Assembly (NCBI GenBank): GCA_024305745.1
Contig: JAHRBS010000002.1
Location: 2,480,001 to 2,544,000 of the forward strand
Direction: 5' to 3'
DNA: 64,000 nucleotides
Source of the DNA: Polyporus tsugae
Lineage: Eukaryota > Basidiomycota > Agaricomycetes > Polyporales > Polyporaceae
Made by a program: the position numbers and the translations under genes. Positions within the stretch are counted from its first letter, which is position 1, and the number at the start of each line of letters is the position of its first letter. This document shows, piece by piece, positions 44,156 through 53,456 of the stretch. The notes under the pieces were generated by a model, which worked only from the letters and a program-made list of their open reading frames with translations, was not told the DNA's origin and searched no databases.

Positions 44156-46551
44156 ATGTCGTCTCCACCCTCAGGAATAACCTTGTCATCGCAAGGGACG
44201 CCTGCATTATTGGACAACACCTTCGGAGCACTGCTTCTGAGCACATTTATTTCACTCCCGTGCGTATCACTTCCCGTTTGTTGTAGCTAGCTGCTTATGG
44301 GCTTCAGGTTGTACGGTCTCACTGTGGCCCAGACCATCCAATATGCCCGCATGTACCCATCAGACCGCCCATTCTTGAAGACCCTCGTACGTCGTTCCTC
44401 TGGATTTCCCCTCCTTGTACCGGTGACAATCTCGACCGTTGACCGTTAGGTCGCTGCTATCTTGTACGCTCCATCTTCGATGAATTGTTCTGTAATTGCG
44501 CCCATACCGGCCGCCTGACACCCCACCTCAGTATTTCAGATACGCTCCACTCTGCGTGTATCATCCACATCTGGTATGCCTACTGCCAGGTCTGTACACG
44601 GACTTTCTAACTGGATCGCTGATGCAACCTTCAGTTACTACTACTTTGTGACCGATTACTTCGACCCTGCCGCACTCTTCGTAAATGTATGGTACGTTCC
44701 TCTCCCATTGCCAACCCTTCCGGTCCTGCCATTGAACTGAGCTACAATGTTGCAGGACGGTTGATGTAAGTCATGTTAAACTTCCATATTCACGTTAAAC
44801 TCGGCCGCTCATGAATAGTACCCCAAGATTTTGCCCCTTTCGATGGTATGTATGACAGCCCCTAACCTCTACCTGCATTGACATGTCTCTCTCCGAATCA
44901 CAGGGCATCACCGTTATCCTTGCTCAAGGGTACTCTTCCGTGATCTCTGATTGGCTTCGCTGCGGATTCTGACAACATCATCTTCCCTTGTAGATTCTAC
45001 ACGCGAAGGGTGTATCTTGGTTAGTGCCTGAGCACTGTTATTTTTGCGCTGAACATGATCAAGATGCCAATGTCGTGCTAGTTAACTCCAAGTACCGCCT
45101 ACTAGTGTTCTTCGTCGTGAGTTCCCGTCTGTCTAACTACATTGAGTCGGTGCTTATAGAATCATGTGCAGGTCGCCCTGATGTCTGTAGAGTTCGGCTC
45201 CCTGATCGGTGAGTCAACACTCACGGACCTCATGCGCTGACTACTGATGACCATCTACTAGCCAACACCATAGTAAGGTACACTGCAGCCGCATCCACAT
45301 GCCTCGCCCCACTGAACGGCCATTGATCATAATTGTACCATCTCGTTTGGACGCTGCCAGCTTCAAGATCCGCTCGTTCGAGGTGCTGGGCCACTATACC
45401 GTGCGTACAATACATCGCGGATTCTAGATCTGAACTTCCCAACTTAACGAGCTTCACATCCACTTGGCATCTAGTGGTTGAACACGGCCAACTTCGCAAT
45501 CGCGACCGTTGTGGACCTCGTCCTCACCGGCGCGTTCGTCACCATCATACGCCAGAGTCGGACTGGGTTCTCGGAGTATGTACTTATGCACCCCATTTCG
45601 AGGTCACAGCGCCGTGCATACACGCCAACGCAGACAGCGAGCTGATGTTAGTGTGCGGTATACTAGAACCGACGCCGCACTGGATCTGCTTGCCCGTTAT
45701 GCCCTCTTCGCGAGTAAGTCCACCCCGCTACCCCGAGTTAACCGTGACGGCGGGCTAACGGTACGGTCGACATCGGTGTCGTCAAATTATAAAGCTATGC
45801 TTCTCAGGTGCGTCCGAGACCCTCTAATCTGAGCTTGAATGCCGATCTGACGGTGACGCTTCGAAACGCGCCACCAGCGCGCTGGCGATCCCGGCCTTCG
45901 TTTGCGTACGTCTCTTCTCGCACCGAACGTTGGCCGGCGGTAGACGTCTGCTGATAGAGACTCGGACCCCACAGTCGTTGGTCCTCTGGCACAGCTTCGT
46001 GTACATCGCGATCGCCACCCCGGCCGCTAAAGGTGAGCGTGCGTTGAACTTCAAGAACGTGTCTGCGGCCTCCCCGAATTCAGGAGCTCACCCCCCCCTT
46101 CCCGTGTAGTCTACGCCAACTCTGTGCTCGCCGTGTAAGTGCCAGGGCCCTCAGGCCGACCCAAACATCACATCCTGAGTCTGATTTGGTCGGCCCCGGG
46201 CCGATTGCGGATACGTGACAGGCTGAACTGCAGGAAGTCCCTCCCCCGTCCAGGCATCGTGATGGACGACTTATCGGAGATGATGAACATCAAGCTGAGC
46301 GTCCTCCGGGACAGAGGCAGGCATCAGAACGCTGACGGGAACCCGAGAGGAGTCGCGGTAGGACAAGTGAGCTGCATCGAGGTATAAGACGCCTCACTGA
46401 TATATTTGCGTGTCTACAGGGCGCGACATCGTCGCACGTCGTAATTGACATCAGTGCCGAAAGAGCCAGGAGCTTGAGGGGACAGCCTGCAGAGGGCAGT
46501 GAGTCGAAGCGTGCAACGGGGTTTGATGGCACGAGTGAAGCTTTAGGGTAG
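44156..46551 (+). CDS. DUF6534 multi-pass membrane protein
   Basis: The start at 44156 gives MSSPPSGITLSSQGTPALLD, then helix 1 (NTFGALLLSTFISL). Splicing yields LYGLTVAQTIQYARMYPSDR, VAAILYA, DTLHSACIIHI, YYYFVTDYFDPAALFVNVW, a tiny TVD exon, FYTRRVYL, the core VVDLVLTGAFVTIIRQSRTG, HSFVYIAIATPAAK, VYANSVLAV, LNCRKSLPRPG, and a last exon GATSSHVVIDISAERARSLR ending at 46551. The order and spacing match the other family members. It is the mirror partner of the partial gene at 1-933 and about 75-80% similar to it in the first two exons by eye. Some middle junctions are unresolved. Function unknown. Confidence 0.72.
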
Positions 46552-47126
46552 GGCAGCGAGGATAACACGGTTTTCCATTGGTCTTCGCCTCGCATTCAAT
46601 GTTCCACTATTGCACTTGCACTAGTAGGTAATGAACTGGCAATACGCTAACTCCAACATATTGTTGTATGATCGACGTTCCCGTTCCCTTCCCGTTCCCA
46701 AAAGGATGACCATGTTCTATTTTCACATTGTTTCTTTCGTACGAATGTATCTCAAAATCTTGACGGCAGCGTACGTCGTTGCCGTCGACATAGCAGGGTG
46801 CGATTCCCCCCGATGCCTGACGCTACTCTCAGCCTCTTTGCAGATGTCCTTTTTCACCGTCCAATCACATGCGTCAGCAAAGGCCAACATGGTGTCGAGT
46901 TGAAACTTGGTCCACCAGGTTTACTGTTGGCTATTCCCGGGCCTAAGGTTGCGTGAAGTATGTCCGGATCGACCAATTGACCTCCTTAGCGAGCTACAAG
47001 TACACAAGAGACGAAGACATAATGATTTACACTCCGTTCAACTTGTCGGTTGCCGCCATGGCCGATGCATGTATGATGGTGTCAAACCTGCATCTCCTCC
47101 TACCCCTCGAGGGAGTAGGCCATCGC
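46552..47126. other. intergenic, nothing recognised
   Basis: AT-richer sequence without a supported feature, lying between the DUF6534 gene and the 3' end of the DUF4139 relic. Confidence 0.35.
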
Positions 47127-49293
47127 CTACTCCCTCCTTCCCCGCCCAAACTGGACATTGGACTGCTCCTCCCACCGCATACTGCTCGGCGCCTTGACCT
47201 CCCATTTCGCCTCCAGCTTGACCTTCTTCCCCGCCTTGAGCTCGCACACCCACTCGTGCAAGCCCTCCTTCTCGCCCCCGCCCCCATTCTACGTCCGTCC
47301 CCACTGCACATTCGCCTCCTGCCCCTCCGAGTCGCCAGCACCGCTCGGAGAAAGCGTGACAGCAACCTCCTCGCCATCTTTGGCCTGTGCGAGCCCATCT
47401 GGCCGGCGGAGCGCGACCTTGATGTTCGCGTCGTCATTCCCGAGCGGGATCGCGTCGCGGACCACGAGCCCGGTGACGTCGAATGAGTGTCCGTTCGTGA
47501 TCATCGTCGTAGCAGTGCGCGTCGTCGTCTTGAATGGCTCAGAGAAGCTCCGCCTGGGCTCGTGCTCCGTGCGGTACTTGGTCTGGTACGACACCTTGAG
47601 CGAGGTGTCGATCCCAAGCACGCACGTGAACGACTCATTGACTCCGATCAGCTGTCACCATAAACCGTTAGTGTCAGCACAACATGAGCGACTGTAGATG
47701 CGAGCAAAAAAAACACCGGAGACGTACCCCAAGGGCCGTCTTCGTAACGAAGCCGTCGTCCATGAGCACGCTCACGGGGCCCGCGAGGAGCTCGTACTCG
47801 CTCGTGTTCGTGATCCGGCCCTCGATGAACGCCGCGCTCGTCTTGCGCGGCACGCACACGTATTTGAGCGCTGCCGAGAAGTCCAACACCGCGATCGACA
47901 CCTTGTGCGCCACCCCGTCGCTCGGCAGCGACACCCGCCCCTCCACGCGGTACGCGAGCGACAGGGGGTTCTTGTCGAGCACCGCGCCCTCAAGGAGCGC
48001 CTCATACTCTACCTCTTCATCTGACGTGTTCTCGACGATGTTCTCGAACTCCTCCTCGAAGGCAGGCGGGGGAGAGGTGGCGCGCGCTCTGTCACGCGGC
48101 CCCGTCGAGAGAGCGGCTTTGCGTGCGACGCGCATCGGAGCTGGTTGGGTTACTGGGGGTCGCGCCGCGTCGAACAATCACAAGTTGAGATCGTTAGCAA
48201 TGGGAGCGGCGCACCGCTGGACAAAACGCACCATAGGTGGCCGGAAACGGCTGCTGGCTGAGGTTTGAGGTCGGCGGCACGAACATTTCGGCTCGCTGCA
48301 CCCGTTGGACGATCCCGCCCCCGACGGCGAGCTCGCCACCCGAGGAGGCGGGAAGGCGGGCAGGGAGGAGGCGGAGCGGGTCGAGCTTGGGGACGGTGAG
48401 ACTGTGGAGCGCGTGCGAGTTGGCGGTGCTGAGCGTGAGGACAGTGTTGAACCAGTCTTCGCCCGTGTTCTGGGTGATGTTGGCGCAGTAGTGGAGCGAG
48501 ACGTCAGAGGAGGGCTTCCCGTCGGACGTGCTCGCGTGCAGGTCGTAGTACGGGTGCCAGCTGACGCCGGTGACCGCTGGGATGCAGCGTTGGCATCAAC
48601 ATCTTGTTCAACGCGCATGGAGAGCTTACAATAAGCCAGTTGGAACTCGACTTTGCAGTCGCGCTTCGCGAGTAGGGTAGCGCCGACCACGGCAGCGGTC
48701 TCGCCCGTATGCGAGCTATTAAGTAGCCAGATCTCCTTATCGAGCTCCTCGATCTATTTGTCCATCTCGATGACAGTCTGCATCGCATTCCGCTTCCTCA
48801 CGACAAACGTGTCCATGAGCGAATCGAACGAGGTGGCCTTGTCCTGAGCGAGTGAGCATCGTCGAGAAGGCTGAACTCGGTCTGGCGGACATCGCGCTCC
48901 GCCTCGAGCAGCTTGCGCTTCGCCACGAGCTTCTTGATCGCAGCCGCGTTCTTGGTGCGATTTTGATGGGGAGCATTCACGAGTTTGGTGCTGCACGATA
49001 TATCAAAGACGCGTGCATCCGTTCCTAGACCGTAGATCCTGGGCGACTCTCTATCGACCTGGCTGGAGATGCCAGAGATCTCGAGCACATTACTGCCGCC
49101 CTATACATCAGATGTATTGTCAGTTACGAGGATTCGAGAGCGCTGCGTGCAACTGGCTACCTTCAAATTGACCGTGAAGGTACGGGTCAGCTGCGCGGTG
49201 GATGACTGGAAGATCGTCACCGCCTTGACCGGATGGTCGGAGGCATTGAGAGAGATGGTCGGAGGCATTGAGAGAGATGGTATTTGAGGACAT
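47127..49293 (-). pseudogene. DUF4139/DUF4140 (mucoidy inhibitor A-like) protein, disrupted
   Basis: Spliced pieces follow the family from end to end: ISLNASDHPVKAVTIFQSST and LEISGISSQVDRESPRIYGL (DUF4140), a coiled coil (KKLVAKRKLLEAERDVRQTE), VTGVSWHPYYDLHASTSDGK and ITQNTGEDWFNTVLTLST (DUF4139 core), and VCELKAGKKVKLEAKWEVKA at the C-terminus. Four lesions are visible: a 22-bp tandem duplication right after the start codon (49238-49281), a frame shift near 48845 (SLLDDAHSL to AQDKATSF), a TAG inside DK*IEELDK at 48754-48756, and a TAG at about 47292 (WGRT*NGGG), after which coding-type sequence continues to 47127. The cellular role of fungal members is unknown. The rest is well preserved, so decay looks recent. 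Confidence 0.82.
49238..49281 (-). repeat. 22-bp perfect tandem duplication at the start of the DUF4139 gene
   Basis: Two adjacent identical 22-bp units (49238-49259 and 49260-49281). Because 22 is not a multiple of three, the first ATG (49293) is out of frame, but an ATG inside the first-read copy (49268) opens the correct frame as MPPTISLNAS. Confidence 0.9.
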
Positions 49294-50129
49294 GGTGGTG
49301 GGTGCGAGAGGTGAGAGAGTACACAGGTGGGCGTTTTATACCATCCAATGTCTGCAGGCCACCTATATATAATTGAGTCAAGTCCTTGGTGCTCACAGTA
49401 CCGATCCAACCCTATCGAATTCTTCTTCCCAACGTCACCGGTCTTTGCCAGTGGCTGCAAAACCTTCAGGAGGTTTTAACGGGTGTCTGAAAGTGGAAGA
49501 GATGTGCAGTGACATCAGTTGGCATCCATCCAAGTCCGATGCGAGAAAAGGAAAGACAAGCTGTAGGGTTGGACCCACCACCAGGTACCCCAACAAGGCA
49601 TAAGGACTGCCATGGTATGAAGCACAAGGATGACTGATGCAAATGCTACCGTTCGTACTACAGTCCGTGAAGGGGCGAACAGCATCTGGAAATCTTGCCA
49701 GCACAAAGTCCAGCAAAGCATTATTCGAATCTTGGTTCAGTTTGATATCATATCGCTGGAAGGCACTGGGCTGTGACCGGTTGACCCGTCAGCATGCACG
49801 TTGTGTACAAAATATCTACGCAAGACGTACTCGGAGCCTGAGATCCTCCTGCATGAGCTCTGTGCATTCAAGTACCTGTCCCAGGCACTACGGAGTTGCC
49901 AAGTATCCTCAATGAATGATCGACTGATCTGGGGAGGTTATAGGAGTAACTGTGTCCGGTACGACATCAGTTTAAAGCTTCGGGTTTGGTGACGGCAGTG
50001 AGTGTGACTCCCGAGTAGGTGTGAGTGGCACGTACGGGCCAGTAAGTTTGATCGCCCGTGGACACAGTTCCTACCAAGCGCCGAAAAGCCCTTAATCATA
50101 TAATAGTTACCAATGACTTTAGAACATCT
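49294..50129. other. intergenic, nothing recognised
   Basis: No supported feature; only short frames without domains. Confidence 0.35.
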
Positions 50130-50200
50130 GCATTAATGGGGTAGTGGTAACCTGGGTCGTTGCCATCGACCCGCCGGGGGTTTGATTCCCTCTTAATGTA
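50130..50200 (+). tRNA. tRNA-Gly (anticodon GCC)
   Basis: A 71-nt cloverleaf without intron. The acceptor stem GCATTAA/TTAATGT has seven pairs, including one G-U at the end. The D arm is GGGT-AGTGGTA-ACCT. The anticodon stem GGTCG/CGACC encloses the loop TTGCCAT, with GCC in positions 34-36. The T arm is GGGGG-TTTGATT-CCCTC. The A box (TGGGGTAGTGG) is normal. The B box GGTTTGATTCC has T in place of the usual C of GGTTCGA. A run of five T follows about 20 nt downstream as a likely pol III terminator. Confidence 0.8.
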
Positions 50201-50218
50201 CTTATAAGGCCGCTGTAG

Positions 50219-50225
50219 CGTTTTT
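50219..50225 (+). terminator. T-run, probable RNA polymerase III terminator of the tRNA
   Basis: GTTTTTG about 20 nt after the tRNA discriminator base. Confidence 0.5.
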
Positions 50226-50408
50226 GTGCCATTTTTTGTCACTCCAGCATGTCGTTCATGTACTATACGCACTGATCATCCGTAATTGAGGTTCGGTCCA
50301 GGCAATAACGGTATGTACATACGTTAAGTCTACAGAAACAGCCCCTGCTGATACACAAAAACACGGTAATCACTGCGTAGACGGCGTGTCTCGCTTGAAA
50401 CTAGTGTG

Positions 50409-51632
50409 TTAGGCTCCCGGAATTGAATTGTCTACACCAGAAACTAGCTCAGATATCTTCGCCGTCAGCTGAACAGGTTGCTGGGACGGTTGTAAACCCG
50501 CCCTCCGAAGCTCTGAAGCGCCATTGTACGATGTCAGGTCGGCCGGCGTGGGGACCGGGAAGAATGCGTGCGTGATATCGTGTTTCAGCCGCAGTTGCGG
50601 GTTGGATATGCATTCGGTGCACATATCATAGTCTATATGCGACATTATAACGTTATCAAAAGCTCAGTGAGGTCTCAAAAACCAGCGGGTTGTAGCAGAC
50701 TCACCGCGACAGTCGAGGCAGTGGTGTCGGACGCCGACAAGCGGGGTCGTTCTGCACATGTCGCACACCACCGACTCATGACGAACGCCTTGCGGCTGTG
50801 CCTGGGTGCGGACATTGTCGTACAGGGCTTTGTCTTGCGGTGCGATGATCGCGAAGAAGGCGTGGATCGGATTATGTCCCTGTCTCTTGGAGGGATCGGA
50901 GATGCATGTGCTGCAAAAGTCGTAATCTTCCGTGGGCGATCCGCGGGACCAGTCAGCTTTGCTCCTCTAACTTCCGATGTCAACAACTAGGAGATAAGGA
51001 ACGCACCGTCGCAAACCAAGCACTTGTGCCTCACGCTTTCGATCGGCTTCGTACAGCCATCGCAGGTGATACCGGCGTGAACTGTGAAAGGTCGGCCAAG
51101 CGACTGCGGTAGCCTCGCGACGACCTGAGCAAGGTGAAAGAGGTCGTCCTTGGTCCGTATCGGGAAGAATTGGTGCGTCGCATCGTGGGCCGCCCATGCG
51201 CTGGGGGAGGTCATGCACGCACTGCATCTGTTGTAGTCTGCAGCGTTCGTTCAGTATAAAAGCACCAGATATACGGCAAGGACAGTACTACTTACTAGCG
51301 CACTGTACGCAATTGTACCTGATACCCCGGATACCGAGCTTCCCACAGAAATCGCACGAGATGCCAGTGTGGAGGTTCTCCTCGACACCCAATGGCTCCT
51401 GTCGGCCGGACGGGGTGGTCGATGAGATGGGTGGGAAGCGTCGACCGATTTTCCAGTCAAAGCCCGTACTCGGAGGTGCACTCGGAGTTGCAAACACCGA
51501 TCGCAGAGGCTGAGACTGCGTGTTTGCGTTGGCCAAAGGAGATGTCGACGACGACGCGAATCCGGTTGCCTGCTGTGTCGTTGTCGCCTCTTCCATAACG
51601 AGATCGGGGTTGCGTTCGCGGAAGATACTCAT
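50409..51632 (-). CDS. protein with three ZZ-type zinc fingers
   Basis: Four exons (51632-51296, 51237-51007, 50926-50705, 50632-50409), all phase 1, give 337 residues. The start is the ATG before MSIFRERNPDLV. An unstructured Ser/Thr/Gln-rich N-terminus of about 85 residues is followed by three ZZ fingers, each split by an intron at the same point: ISCDFCGKLGIRGIRYNCVQ ... YNRCSAC; ITCDGCTKPIESVRHKCLVC ... YDFCSTC; VVCDMCRTTPLVGVRHHCLD ... YDMCTEC. Each ends with a conserved histidine pair (H..TH, HNPIHAFF, HDITHAFF). ZZ domains bind two zinc ions and commonly recognise N-terminal peptides or SUMO-like partners; the partner here is unknown. The repeated intron phase shows internal duplication of the finger unit. 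The C-terminal tail is short. Confidence 0.88.
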
Positions 51633-51983
51633 GGTGGACGTTATGGAGTAGGACGAAGGTAAGACATGGCATGGCGCCCTGTATATATGTACCCATTGCC
51701 GCCAAGCGTAAGGTTTCCTGCAGCACTGCTGCAGCACCGCATCTGCCATCACAAGTGGCGCGGGCCGGCCTTAAAGTCGTGCTAGCCCCGCCGCCCCGAA
51801 CCGCCCGAACGTCCTCAGCTGGCGCACTAGTACTGTTAGTATAACGACACAGAATTCTAGGGACGACAGCTATAGATACGTCGAATGCCTACAGATGCGG
51901 AGAGTCGGGAATCCTACAGTATCTGCATGTCTGTACTTCCGCCCCGAAGGATACATCCATCCCTCGGAACCTTTCAACCATGA
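51633..51983. other. intergenic between the ZZ gene and the truncated DUF6534 copy
   Basis: Promoter region of the ZZ gene; no other feature is seen. Confidence 0.35.
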
Positions 51984-52970
51984 TCATACGATCTCGAGCC
52001 CTTCAAGTTCCTTTTCAACGTCCGGCGTGCTCCCGCCTTCCGAATACTTCACACGCATCTGCAGACTTCGTCAGTTTGGGAATACGGACATTGTGGATCA
52101 GACGCGCCTAGCTGCGAGAGTTGTATACCCTCATCCGTCGCGGACGACCGGCCACCGTGATCGAAGCGCACAGTGCGCGTGCTCAGCCGGATAGCAGTGC
52201 CGAAAAGGTCTGCGCGATGGCCCTCGTCGGCCTGTCCTCCTGGCTTGTCGGTGGTGAATCTGCGTGAATTAAGCCTGGTGCGGCTAGGTCAAGCACATGA
52301 TAGCACTGGCCAGCTTGGAAGTGTTTCGTGACTTACGCGGCCATTAGCGAATCGGAATAGACTGTAAGTAGCGGGTGCGGTATGATTAGTGGCTTTGCAG
52401 GATGGCCCATGTCACGGTCGGTGTACTCACGTCGTTCGGCGATCACCATGGTTCCCAACCATGCCCAGTTGTTCATCCCCAGAACATGGACCTATGTCTG
52501 CGCATGAGGCTCGGTGGGACGAACGACGATGGATCACACTGCGCACCAGTATAGCCGACAGTATGTTGAAGATCCTGGAGTTGGGTTTCACACCGTCAGC
52601 GATGATTCATACAAATCCACCCACTGGAAATAATCACGTCGTCAAGAGCCCTAGACACCTCTCCGAGTCAGCGCGTATTACGCTTCGTTTATAAACGCGT
52701 AACGCACCGGTGCTGACCGTGTACATGATAAGCCGGTTGATCATACCATCCGTGCTATGTATAAAGGCGTGTCAGCATGGACATGAACCTGAACCGTGGT
52801 CAGTGACGGTTTTACCGCTTCAACCCGGTACGACAACGGTGTAGGATGTAGATCATAGTTGCAGTTAGGATCACGTCACCCCCTGAAGAGACAGCATTAT
52901 ATGCCAAGGTCAAGGTCTGCACAACACACCTAAACCTTCGGTCCCTTCCAATATTGGGAAGTGGAATTTC
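51984..52970 (-). pseudogene. 5'-truncated DUF6534 gene
   Basis: The C-terminal half of the family is present in order: LAYNAVSSGGDVILTATMIY with ILHRCRTGLKR (52940-52810), MINRLIMYTVST, RIFNILSAIL, NNWAWLGTMVIAERR, VYSDSLMA, a tail exon ending TDEGIQLSQ, and a last exon MRVKYSEGGSTPDVEKELEG ending at 51984. Splice signals are kept. It is closest to the 25562-27823 gene. Upstream (52970-53400) I find none of the first membrane exons (no LYG...QT or YYY...NY segments), so the first half of the gene is missing. A promoterless relic is the simplest reading, although an alternative short protein cannot be excluded. Confidence 0.68.
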
Positions 52971-53456
52971 CGTTGCCTGTTCGTGAGGACTTCATGTGGT
53001 TCTAGCACAGACCCCGGATCTGAGCTCCTGCCGCATGTCATGGGCAGCGCTCTGCCAGTGTTACACCGGTCGTGAAACGCTAACTCAGAAGACCTTTGGA
53101 CTTGGACTTTCTTACGAAAACCGCTGCGAATGGTGGTATAAGTAAACAGTTTTCGTGCTCATGTAGAGATCGGGAGCGACATAACTCACCCCGGGTCCGT
53201 GCAGCATGTGAGAGTTTAGCTCTGGTACGGGCTTGGTGTTCCGGTGTTCAATTATCGCGTTCCTTCGAGCTCTGCTCAGAGCCTAATTACCAGCCTCTAA
53301 CCGTGCCACAAGCATCCAAGCATAGGGAAGAGATTTCTTTAGAACGAGGACGACGAGAATAAACATCAACCAAGTTGCGCAACTTGAACTTGAAGGGGTG
53401 GAGGGCGGATTGAAGCTGCGGGAGCTAGTCTAATCTTATCAGATAATGAGTTCTCC
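52971..53456. other. intergenic
   Basis: No supported feature. It holds the truncation boundary of the DUF6534 relic and the presumed promoter of RIX7. Confidence 0.3.

Larger units (their letters stand above)
32494..46551 (-). repeat. right arm of a large inverted gene-array duplication
   Basis: Order: F-box(+), copy-4-type relic(-), glycopeptide(-), Hsp70(+), glycopeptide(-), DUF6534(+). It mirrors 1-17066; the arms differ by single-gene insertions (methyltransferase left, Hsp70 right) and one extra tandem glycopeptide on the left. Confidence 0.7.

Noticed and set aside
32494..46551. Assembly artefact (false palindrome) as the cause of the inverted array
   Set aside because: The arms are substantially diverged, carry different single-copy genes and different lesions, which a haplotype or assembly inversion would not produce.
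47684..48268. 194-codon plus-strand frame
   Set aside because: Shadow opposite the DUF4139 coding sequence.
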